Shown piece after piece: positions 32,422 to 44,400 of a stretch of 64,000 bases of DNA (positions are counted from its first letter, which is position 1; each line of letters opens with the position of its first letter). Source of the stretch: Euleptes europaea (Eukaryota; Chordata; Lepidosauria; Squamata; Sphaerodactylidae); the NCBI RefSeq assembly GCF_029931775.1, contig NC_079325.1, positions 51,878,286 through 51,942,285 of the forward strand, written 5' to 3'. A model generated the notes under the pieces. The model was not told the DNA's origin. It saw nothing but the letters and a program-made list of their open reading frames with translations, and did no database searches. A program made the position numbers and the translations under genes.

Positions 32422-35400
32422 GTGAGGGGAAGCCCACCCCCCCTTAGCAGGCTTTCCTCCCCGACGAAGAGGGGCTGGGGACTCTGGAAGCCCCTCCTCT
32501 TCTATTCCAGCTGTGGAAAGAGGGGGGGAAGGGTCTGTACTCTGCACATGCTCCGGGGAGGCCTTTCAGTCTCCGCCTCGCTTGTGCTATTCACTGAAAA
32601 GTGCGGTTTTGATGGGGCTGGGACTCTGGAAGCCCCTCCTTCTATTCCAGCTGTGGAAAGAGGGGGGGGAGGGTCTGTACTCTGCACATGCTCCGGGGAG
32701 GCCTTTCGGTCTCCGCCTCGCTTGTGCTATTCACTGAAAAGTGCGGTTTTGAGGGGGCTGGGACTCTGGAAGCCCCTCCTCTTCTATTCCAGCTGTGGAA
32801 AGGGGGGGAGGGTCTGTACTCTGCACATGCTCCGGGGAGGCCTTTCGGTCTCCTCCTCGCTTGTGCTAGTCGCTGAAAAGTGCGGTTTTGAGGGGGCTGG
32901 GACTCTGGAAGCCCCTCCTCTTCTATTCCAGCTGTGGGAAGAGGGGGGGAGGGTCTGTACTCTGCACATGCTCCTGGGAGGCCTTTCGGTCTCCGCCTCG
33001 CTTGTGCTATTCGCTGAAAAGTGCGGTTTTGAGGGGGCTGGGACTCTGGAAGCCCCTCCTTCTATTCCAGCTGTGGAAAGAGGGGGGGGAGGGTCTGTAC
33101 TCTGCACATGCTCCGGGGAGGCCTTTCGGTCTCCGCCTCGCTTGTGCTATTCGCTGAAAAGTGCGGTTTTGAGGGGGTTGGGACTCTGGAAGCCCCTCCT
33201 CTTCTATTTCAGCTGTGGAAAGAGGGGGGGGGAAAGGGTCTGTACTCTGCACATGCTCCGGGGAGGCCTTTCGGTCTCCGCCTCGCTTGTGCTATTCACT
33301 GAAAAGTGCGGTTTTGAGGGGACGTGCTAAAACTAGGAACAGCGCCTGCCCATAGACAATGCATAACTGCCCGTAGAGAATGCATGCTTGTGTGTGTTAA
33401 GTGCCGCCAAGTCGCTTCCGACTCATGGCGACCCTATAAATGAAAGTCCTCCAAAATGTCATATCTTTGACAGCCCTGCTCAGATCTTGCAAACTGAGGG
33501 CTGTGGCTTCCTTTATTGAGTCCATCCATCTCTTGTTGGGTCTTCCTCTTTTCCTGCTGCCCTCAACTTTTCCTAGCATGGCTGTCTTTTCCAGTGACTC
33601 TTGTCGTCTCATGACGTGACCAAAATACTACAGCCTCAGTTTAGTCATTTTAGCTTCTAGGGTCAGTGCAGGCTTGACTTGATCTAGAACCCACTGATTT
33701 GTTTTTTTGGCAGTCCACGGTGTCCGTAACCCTCTCCTCCAACACCACATTTCCAAGGAATCTATATTCTTCCTATCAGCTTTCTTCATTGTCCACAGCT
33801 TTCACACCCATACATAGTAATAGGGAATACGATGGCATGAATTAATCTAGTCTTGGTGGCCAGTGACACATCCTTACACTTCAAAATCTTTTCTAGCTCC
33901 TTCATGGCTGCCCTTCCCAATGCATGCTTATCCGTTGGGAATAATGGAAACCACACTTGCCAGTAGGGAACTGTGAGACCACGTTTGCCAATAGTATTTC
34001 CTATTGGCAAGCGTGGTGTCATTATTTCCTATTGGCATGCGTGGTCTCACAGTTCCCTACTGGCAAGTGTGGTTTCCACTATTCCCAATGGGTAAGCATG
34101 CATTCTCTATGGGCAGTTATGTATTGTCTTTGGGCAAGCGCTGTTCCTAGTTTTAGTATGTCCCGGTTTTGAGGCTCCTCCTGTGGGTAAAGGGCGGACG
34201 GGGAGGAGAGAGATGGGCTGTTTGTGCATTATAGTCTGTTTTCGTCTCTTTGTCTTAACTGCGATATTGTTACTAAGTTGCATTGAGGTTTTGGAAAGGT
34301 AGGTAGTGCATTAATATATAAGAAGAAGTAGAGTTTGGTTTTTATATGCTTAAGGAAGAATCAAACCAGATTACAGTCACCTTCCCTTCTTCACAACAGA
34401 CACCCTGTGAGGAAGGTGGGGCTGAGAGAGCTGTGATTAGCCCAAGGTCACCCAGCTGGTTTCTTGTGTAGGAGTGGGGAATCAAACCTGGTTCTTCAGG
34501 TCAGAGTCCACCCCTACAAACCACTGCTCTTAACCACTGCACCATGCTGGCTCCCAGATATATTCTGCTCACCCTGACAAAAAATAATAATGTTAGCCCC
34601 GCCCCCATGTTGGTCAGACTCCATCCCTGTGCTACTGGGGACTTGATGTCTGGAGGCTCTTTCCCTAGTTCACCTGGGGCTGCCCCCTAGTTTGCTAAGC
34701 AGGCCCCTAGCTCCCAGGTTCCTCCCCTTCCATCGTGGGGTCTGATCCTAAGCAAAGCTGACAGCCCTGCCTTGGATAACTTGTTGGGAGGTGGTTTGCC
34801 ATTGCCTGTCTTCACGTGGGCTGAGAGAGTTCAGAGAGAACTGTGACTGGCCCAAGGTCACCCAGCAGGCTTCATGTGGAGGAGTGCGGAATCGAACCCA
34901 GCTCTCCAGATTATAGTCCGCTGCTCTTAACCACTACACCATGCAGGCTCTGTATAGCTGATTACTGCTATATATTTTTTCAGAAATGTATTTGTCCTCA
35001 GCATAAAATCATTCTGCTTGAAAGGCACTGTTGACTCTGTAGGGTGAGTGCTTTGGATATCTCTTGGTTAAGAAAGGCAAATGGTCCTTTATTATCCAGT
35101 AGCGTCCTAAAGTCCCAACAGGATTTCCATGGAGTAACCTTTTGAGAATCAAAGCTCCCTTTGTTGGATACAAGTGCAAGTTTCCTGCTTTTATCTGATG
35201 AAGGTAGCATTGACTCTCGAAAGCTTACACCCTGGAAATTTTGTCGGTCTTTAAGGTGTTAAAGGTAAAAAGGTAAAGCACTGGGTCATTCCTGACCCAT
35301 TGAGTGATGTCACATCCTGACAATTACTAGGCAGACTATGTTTAGTGGTTTGCCATTGCCTTCCCCAGTCGTCTACACTTTACCCCCAGCAAGCTGGGTA

Positions 35401-38400
35401 CTCATTTTACCGACCTTGGAAGGATGGAAGGCCAAGTCAACCTTGAGCCAACTACCTGAAACTGATTTCCGTCAGGATCAAACTCAGGTCGTGAGCAGAG
35501 CTTTTGACTACAGTACTGCAGCTTACCACTCTGTGCCACAGGGCTGTCCTTTAAGGTGTTACTGGATGCAAATCTTGGTATTCTACAGCACACTAACACA
35601 GCTGCCCACCTGGAACTGTATTTCTCATGTTTCTCTGCTCATACATAAAAGGAAGAGTGGTGGGACTCCACCTTGCTTTCGTGTCATTGAAGCCCCCCCC
35701 GATCTTGCTTTGGGCAGCTCTGTCTTTAAGTCCCAGTTCTCTGAGAGAAGAGGCGCCTCCTGTGTGTGTTTGGGGGCATTCTTTGCCATGATAAATTTGT
35801 TTGGTTGGAAACAACAAAGATCCTGGCGCAAAGCCTACACAAAGGCCTGATTCCCACTTGTAGGCACCCATGCGATAATGTGTTGAGGTTAGACAAAGTG
35901 TGAGGGTTGCATTTGTATAAAACACTTTTTAAAATGCATCCAATAGAATAACAATGAAACGTTACCAAAAAAATCAGAATAACACATTTGAAAGAGTCCA
36001 TTCCATCCCTGTTATCTGTGCTTTACCTCTCTCCTCCGCTCTCTAGATTTTAGATTATAATTCACTTGGGCAGGGGCCTGTTATTTTTGCTTTAATTAAT
36101 CTGTATAAAGTGACATGAGTATCGACGGGTGGTGCATGTAAAAAAGAGGTGAGCCTGTTCGATAGGGTTGAGGTAAGGAATTCACTACCCTGAGTTTGGG
36201 TGATGGCTGCGAACTTAAGCAAAGATGAAAAGTGTTCTATGAACAGTTGCTATCTATGATAACTAAATCCCCAGAAACGTACCTCTGAGTACCACATGCA
36301 AAGAACAGTTAACGGAATTTATGAGTTTTGAGAGGGATGTGTCTGATTGCTGTTTGGAAGAAGAGTGTAGGAGGCAGTGAGCAATAGTCTGAGCAATTTT
36401 TTTAATGTTGTGGCATTCAGTAGTATAGCACAGATGAATGGGGAGCCAGAGGAACTAGGCACTGGATTTGGCTCAAGGGTAGCTGCTAGGAGAGCCAGTG
36501 TGCTGTAGTGGTTAAGAGCGGTGGTTTGGAGTGGTGGACACCGGGTTTGATTCCCCACTCCTCCACATGAGCGGCGGAGGTTAATCTGGTGAACTGGATT
36601 TGTTTCCTCACTCCTACACCTGAAGCCAGCTGGGTGATTTTGGGCTAGTCACACTCTCTCAGCCCCACCTCCCTCACAGGGTGTCTGTTGTGGGGAGGGG
36701 AAGGGAAGGCAATTGTAAGCCGGTTTGATTCTTCCTTAAGTGGTAGAGGAAGTCGGCATATAAAAACCAACTCTTCTTCTTCTAACTTTATTCTTTTGCA
36801 TATTGTCGGGGAGGTCGTGGAAGTATATTCTCGGGTCATGACCATGCGGTACTTTGAGGGGAAATTGTTGCCCTTTGGGGGAGGAGGTCAGGATGGGTAT
36901 GGAAGGGAGGGTGACTGTTGCAGCTTGAATCTAGCCATTGTTAATTGTGGGTAATGAACATTCCCTTTAGATCTATGCTGACCCTAGCAGAAGGCTGGAA
37001 CTCTACTTCCGCCCCAAGGACCCCTACTGCCACCCTGTGTGTGCGAACCGCTTTCCTACGTCTTCCATGCTGCTTAAAGTGAAAAGGACCACAAGGAGGA
37101 AGCGAACAGAAGCGGGAGAGTCTGAGGAGGACGTCAAGTTTGACGTAGAGATTCTTGGGATTGTTACCACAGTCTATAAGTTTCAAGGTAATAATTTTAG
37201 GTTTGATCTGTCTGTTGCATGGGGACTATATGAACATGTGAAGCCGCATTGTGCTCAGTCTGACTTTTGGCCCATCTAGTGCAGTATGGTCTCCAGAGTG
37301 GTATAATGGTTAAGAGCGGTATCTGGTGAACTGGGTTGGTTTCCCCACTCCTTCACATGAAGCCAACTGGATCACCTTGGGCTAGTCACAGCTCTCTTAG
37401 AGCTTTCTTAGCCCCACCTACCTCACAGGGTGTCTGCTGTGGGGAGGGGAAGGCTCTGACTCTGATGGTCAGTGGTTCTCTGGAATCTCAGGGTAAGGTC
37501 TTTCCCAACCTTGATGCCCAAATTCTGCCCTAAAAGATGCAAAGGTGGCACCATGTACATTTGCTGTGTGACAACAGCTCTTAAAGTTATTCATTTTTTG
37601 TAAACCAGCTTGAAATTTCCTTAGAACTCCCTTTCTGGATCAGACCAGGGCTGCGCCATCCAGTTTTTAGCAGTGTCTAGGCAGATACCTCCAGGAAGGT
37701 GACGTGCAGGGCATGACCTGCCAGTGAGTACCTCTGCTATTGTAAAAATGGTCACTTCTGTTTCCCTTGACAGCCTATGAAATGGAGCACAGAGGTGACC
37801 TAGGCCAGGAGAAGCTTAGGACCAGATGAACTGGGGACCTGGAGAAGAAGGAAGCAACAGAGGGCAAGGGGAGGGTGATGAAGGCATGGAAGTCTGAAGC
37901 AAAGGAGTGGAAGAGGTGGCAGAGTCCCTTTGCTTCCTCCATTCCCTTCTCCTTGAATCCCCCCCCCCCAAGTCTCTGCTGAAGAGAGGATGATGTGGAA
38001 AGCAGGCGGCAAAAGTCAGGCAAAGTCAGCAGGTGACATGGGAGGGAAGCTAAGCCTGGCAGCCAACTGCCCTCTCAGCTGAAACTGTAGCTGTGGGAGG
38101 CAGCGTGACAGAGCGGTTAGAATGTTGGGCTAGGATCTGGGAGACCCAGGTTCAAATCCCCCCTCTGGCTAATGGTCACTAAGGGGCTTTCATGGCAGCC
38201 ATACACTCTCAGCCTAGCCTATCTCACAGGGTTGTTGTGAGGACCAAAAGGGAGAAGGGGAGAATTTTTTTAAAGTAAATTTTTATTTTCATAACAACAT
38301 ACAAGAACATAGCACACAACATACACACCTTATGTCTAATCAATACTTTACACCTGCAATAAGATCTACTACTACTACTACAATATCATAAAAACTCAGC

Positions 38401-41400
38401 TATTGAATTTATACATCAATAAATTTAAAACAAAGAGGGAGATACATGATCTTATTCTCATATCTTCATGCAAAATAAATGAATTATTATCCATAATCAT
38501 TGCTATATAATACTCATGTACTAATGCTGTATACTATCCCCTCAGTTTGTATATTTAGGTAAAAATTTAACATTACATTATTTTTTATATTAGATCTAGT
38601 GATATATATATTTTCCTATCAACTTAATGTGGTATAAACAATATAATTATGTGTAATACATAAAATATATAATTGCAGCATCTATATCTAGTGTATAGTT
38701 ATCTAAAGCACTCGCAACCCCTTTTCACCTGAGAAATTTTTATGCGACCCCGGGGATATAGGTATATAAAATAGGTATACAAATCAAACATTTACTGATA
38801 ATAAATCATAAAGAAATTTATTTTAAAACAATTCTTTGGTATACATATAATTTTACCGTTTACTATTGCCAAATTTTTCACCACCCCCACATTCATTTAT
38901 GCAACCCCATATGGGGTCGCGACCCACAGTTTAAGCAGCTTTGATCTAAAGTAAGATAAGCTTTTTAATAGAGAAGAAGAGAATGTTGTAAGCCACTTTG
39001 GGTTCCCATTGGAGAGGAAAGTGGGGTATAAATGCAGTGCATAAATAACTCCTTGGGCACGTTGCCATACATATTCACGTTATTCGGTGGGGCATCTTGT
39101 TAGAGCTGAGGAATCGTTTATCTATTCTTATACCAGTTGACTACATTCCTCACTTTGTGGCACTGCTTAGGTTGTGTGGGGCAAGGGGCCCACTTCTCTT
39201 GTGTCCCCTTCCCTCCGACGTGTGGTGAAAGGAAACCTGTCCGCCTTGGGGTGTATTCTCATCCTCCTGTCTCTTCCAATGTACAGGGATGTCCGATTTC
39301 CAGTATTTGGCAGTGCACTCTGGACCCGAAGGCAAGCACACCTCCATGTATGACAAAGTGTTGATGCTCAAGCCGGAGAAAGAGGAATTCTTCATGAGTG
39401 ACCTGCCCCTCTACATCCCTCCGCCCATTTTCTCACGCTTGGACAATCCTATGGATTACCACTACCGGCCAGAAATACAGCATAGGTCAGTGGCTCTCTT
39501 GCACTGAGAGCAAAGTAAGTAGCCTGAAGGATGCGCTTTGGACAGGAGGCAGCACTGAACATTTGTGATTGGGAACTTCCAGCGGGGTTTGTCATTGGCT
39601 GTTGTGTGGGCACAACACATTTACTGTCTGCAGCTATGCACATAGGCACCTGGGTGGGAGATTCTGCATGTTGAGAAGCTCAAAGGTTAGGTTTGGTTAG
39701 GTTAAAGTTTGTTGCCTTTGGCCAAAGGCAGTTGCAAGGGATGTCTGTAATGACTAGTGTGCATGGTCATTTGCTGAAGCTGGAAGGTGAGAGACTCAAA
39801 ACAAATAAAAGGAAGTATTTCTTCGCACAACGCATAGTTTAATTGTGGAACTCCCTGCCCCAGGGTGTGGTGATGGCTTCCAACTTGGAAGGCTTTAAGA
39901 GGGAAGTGGACATGTTTATGGAGGAGAGGGCTATTCATGGATACTAGTAAAAATGATACTAGTCATGATGCATACCTATTCTCTACAGAGGAGAATGTCG
40001 GTTATATTAGGTACTGTGGAACACAGGTAGGACAATGCTGCTGCAGTCGTCTTGTTTGTGGGCTTCCTAGAGGCACCTAGTTGGCCACTGTGTGAACAGA
40101 CTGCTGGACTTGATGGACCTTTGTGTGATCCAACATGGCCTTTCTTATGTTCTTATGACTGCATGCTGCCACCAACGCTTCCTCCCTCACCCGTTCACTG
40201 GCAGCACCTGAAGAACAGAGAAGTGCCAGGATTTGGTTGCCCCTCTCTGCGGCTAGGGGGAACCACGCCCTGTCAGAGGACAGGCAAGCCAGCAAGGCAA
40301 TGAGGGAGGGACAGAGCTGTGCAGATGAGCTTATGACGTGGCGGGTTTTGTAGAGTGTGGCTGGTTTGCCTGTATTACTACAAACACAGTGTGGGGTTTT
40401 TTCTTTTCTGTCAGGCATTCTTGCCTCAGGTGGAGGTTGGGGTTTTACCAGTGGGTGATTCTTTCCCACAGTTCCATGTAGCTGGAGGACTGTCTGTGTG
40501 AACAGTGTGGTGTAGTGGTTAAGAGTGGTGGTTAGGAACGGTGGACTCTAATCTGGAGAATCGGGTTTGATTCCCCACTTCTCCACATGAGCAACTGATG
40601 CTAATCTGGTGAACCGGGTTGGTTTCCCCACTCCTCCACATGAAGCCAGCTGGGTGACCTTGGGCTAGTCACAGCTCTCTTAGAGCTCAGCCCCACCTAC
40701 CTCACAGGGTGTCTGTTGTGGGGAGGGGAAGGGAAGGTGTCAGCCTGTGGTCAGCCGGTTTGAGTCTTCCTTAAGTGGGAAAAAAAGTTGGCATATAAAA
40801 ACCAACTCCTTCTCCTCTTTATTTTGTATGCACAATGGGAGTATAACAAGGTGTGAAGGGAAATAGGTTCACCCCTTCAAAAAGCATAATCCTGTCCTCC
40901 ACGCAGCTGCTCCTGTCCCACCAAACAAACTGCAAGATGTGAATAATTGCTAATATCTGGCTCAGGTGCCACATAATCGCTGAGCTGGCATTGCCCGGAG
41001 GAGACCCTGCTGCATAATCTAGGTTGCTTTTCACTTAGTAAACATCTGTAATGCCTCCCACAACAGCACCTTTGGTTTTTCCCACTGTTGGCCTTCATTT
41101 GAGCCAAGAAAAGGAGGTAAATATCACCCAGCTGTCCTTCAAGAGATCCGCTCCTTTATATAGATATGCTCTCCTACCTCTTCTGGGTTCTTGGGAATTT
41201 TACATTTTATCTTGGAAAGTGACTTTTCCCTTGAGAAAATTTCACGGGCTGCCATTTGTTTCACCATTAGATCTCATCCCGAAGGCTCAGGAAGGGGAAC
41301 AAAATAAAAATCTGTAAAAGAGGGTTAGGACAGAACTGGATTACACTTGATGCAGCTGCTGCCCCAATGCCAGGGCCTGTGTTGAACTCTCCAACAACAA

Positions 41401-44400
41401 AGGGGGAAAAACTTAACTCTAAAACAACAGAATTAAGTACCCAAAGGTCAAGAAAAAACGAACACCCAGTCCAAAAGTTAGACAGTCTAACCGTTATGTC
41501 TGTACAAATTATGTATGTACATATTTGGTACGGACATAACTTTTAGATTGTATTACTTTTGGCCTTGGATGTTTATTTTTTCTTGACCTTTGCGTACTTA
41601 ATCCAGTGTTGAACTCTCCACATCTTTTCCTGAAACATGTAAGGCAAACTTTCCCATGGTGTTTTCCTGCCCCTGCCAGAGTCAGTCAGATATATGGAAG
41701 AAGGTTGGTTTTTATATGTAGACTTTCTCTCCCACTTAAGGAAGAATCAAACCAACTTATAATCCCCTTCCCTTCCCACAACAGACATTCTGTGAGGTAG
41801 GTGGGGCTGAGAGAGTGTGACTAGCCCAAGGTCACCCAGCTAGCTTCATGTGGAGGAGTGGGCAAACCAACCTGGGTCACCAGGCCAGCATGCACCGCTC
41901 ATGTGGGGGAGTGGGGAATCAAACCCAGTTCTGCAGATCAGAGTTCATCACTCCAAACCACCACTCTTAACCACTACACCACACTGCTGGAGTGTGTGTG
42001 TGTGTGTGTGTAAAGAAATGTGTAACGTGGTGACTTCACAACATCAGTAGAGGCCCCTGAATGTTGCAGGAAGAGCGGGGAGGAAGTTTTTCAGCAGTCA
42101 GGTGTTGAGTGTTGCATCTATTTCCGCCCTAATTCAGTGAAGTTTTCCTCTCTTCCTGACTTAACGAGCTCCAAATGCCAGTCCAAGCAAATAGGTCTTG
42201 CAACATTAAAAAAAAAAAAAAGCCGTGGCTTTGCAAAAATGTCTCCACTGCCCTTCAAGGTTTAAAAAGAGGATCAAAGCCTGTGACAATAATAACTTGA
42301 AATGTTTGATTCGACAGGAGTCAGGTGTGTAGGAGTCAGCAGCATGTAGAAAACGGATGGAGTTGGAAAGGAAACCCCTTCCTCTTGTTTCAAACCATTC
42401 CTATTCCCCCCCTTTGAAATGCAAAACCTTTCTGCCACCTTTTCTATTCTTCTTTTGTAAATCTTGAAGGGTAGTGGAGACAATTTTGCAAAGCCAGGTC
42501 TCTGATCTGGAGAACTGGATTTGTTTCCTCACTCCTACACATGAAGCCAACTTGGTGACCTTGGGCTAGTCACAGCTCTCTCAGCCCCACCTACTTCACA
42601 GGGTGTCTGTTGTGGGGAAGGGAAGGTGATTGTAAGGTGGTTTGATTCTTCCTTAAGTGGGTTCAAAAGCAAGAAAGTCGGCATATAGAAACCAGCTCTT
42701 CTTCTTCTTCACTTTTAATCTTTCTAGAAATAACAATATCTCTTTCACATCAATAACAATATAATGCACCTACCCACACACCTTCTCAAATAAATCCGTT
42801 TTTCTTTTTAAAACTAAGCAAAAAGAGTTCTAGTTGGGTATTATCACCCAGCATTAAACAAACAGTATCAGCTTGTTAAGGAGCAGGTGAAATTCCCTGA
42901 CCCTTCTGTATTTATCAGATCCTTTCTGATCAGCCTTCATGCTTATGAGCAGTGGCCTTTTCCCAGTCTGCTTCCAAATTGATTCTAACTGCGCAGAGAC
43001 AATTCATAATACATTCAAGATCACTCATTTTACCCTTTCCCCTGAAATTGAAAGAAATATGGTTATTGTGTAGTGATGGTAATCTGAAATGCAACTTTCC
43101 TGTTCATTCTTGGCTACTGGTAGGAGGAAGGAAACCATTTTTGTAAATGAAATATACTTTGTAAAACTAAAAACACGGACCCTGAAGTTACACTACATTG
43201 CAAGACATGGCTAGCTGTTGAATAAAATTGAATTTGCCATCTTTTCCCCCTCCTTGATCCTTAGGGAGGGATATCATAACCCCCCAGTGTCTAGTGAGAA
43301 CCTGATAGGACTCAGCCGGGCCCGTCGGCCCCACAACGCCGTCTTTGTCACCTTTGAGGATGAAGAGATCCCTGTAAAGCCGCTGGGTGCAGCTGAGCAG
43401 ACCTGGAAGAAAGTTTGCAGCAATGCTGTTGATCACAAAGCAGAAGAAGAACTGAGAAAAGTAGGTTGACCCGAAAGGGTTTTCTTCATGTTCTTTGTGT
43501 GCATTCCCATGTAATTTTGGAATGTGCGTGTTTGGAAATGCAAGCATCATGCCTTGGAGAGCTGGGGCTCCCTGCAATGCTCTATTGTTAGAAGTATTGT
43601 TGGCAGCAGTCCTGAGTAAGCTACCATGTAATGGGCAGAGTGGGCCTAAGCCTTCGAAAAGAGGAGAGGAAACAGTAAGGCAGATGCTGCACCCATGCAG
43701 CAAGGGTTCTCCGTTTCCCCGTTATCACCACGGTGACCGCAAAAGCATGTGAAATGGCAATGGAGTTCACATATGGCATTGTGTTCTCTTTCCTCCATCA
43801 GTTGCCTTTTCCCCTCCTGCTGTGCCAATTGGAGGGCTTTTTCAGGCTTTTTAAAATTTCAGTGATTACTATTGTGCTATAGTATTATAACATTCTGTTG
43901 CACTATAGCATTATAACACATTATAACGATTTGCCAGTTCATCTCAATTGCAGTTGGTTGTTGGAACTAGCTGGCGGTCATCTCCTTTCCCTCTTAAACA
44001 TGTTTTTCTTGCTGCCTTTAAAGAGGCATCTCATTGTGATGGTTAACAAGGAGGGTTCCCACGGGTGGGGGGAGTTCCTGTCTTTTTGGTCTTCTCCTTC
44101 ACACATTCTTGTATTTCTTTTTAGCTTTTTGAGGTCCGTCCTGTCTGGTCTCGCAATGCTGTGAAGGCCAATATTAGCATTCATCCAGACAAACTGAAGT
44201 TTCTTCTGCCCTACTTAGCTTACTACATGGTGAGTTGTGTTTTGTGATTTTTCACAGTATTGTGTTTTGTCACAGTTTTATTTTTACATTAAAAATATAT
44301 ATACTATAAATAATCTAGTTGGCACTGGGACAGATATTCTGTCATTGAGGCAGCAATCAGAAATTCTGCCAGAAATCAGGCAGTTGAAGAGAAATCTAAA

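Larger units (their letters stand above)
31960..32440 (+). promoter_or_regulatory. GTF3C5: GTF3C5 CpG-rich promoter
   Basis: GC- and CpG-rich stretch around the first coding exon, unlike the AT-richer flanks. It holds a ZNF143/THAP11-type motif at 32015-32038 (CCACAATTCCCAGAA then CCCTTTGCG) and a YY1-like motif over the ATG (32296-32306). No TATA box is seen. This is typical of a broadly expressed gene; the transcription start is not visible. Confidence 0.75.
38094..39050 (+). mobile_element. Sauria-type tRNA SINE, split
   Basis: Head GAGCGGTTAGAATGTTGGGC, box B-like GGTTCAAATCC, GTTGTTGTGAGGACC, and tail AAGCCACTTTGGGTTCCC then GGGGTATAAAT. Interrupted by the AT-rich insert. Confidence 0.75.

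Noticed and set aside
32470-33318. CRISPR array
   Set aside because: Units are 140 bp and directly joined, without spacers, in a vertebrate intron.
32299-33330. 343-codon frame as one protein
   Set aside because: The first 41 codons are GTF3C5 exon 1 with a proper donor; the rest is intron minisatellite. Kept only as a finding.
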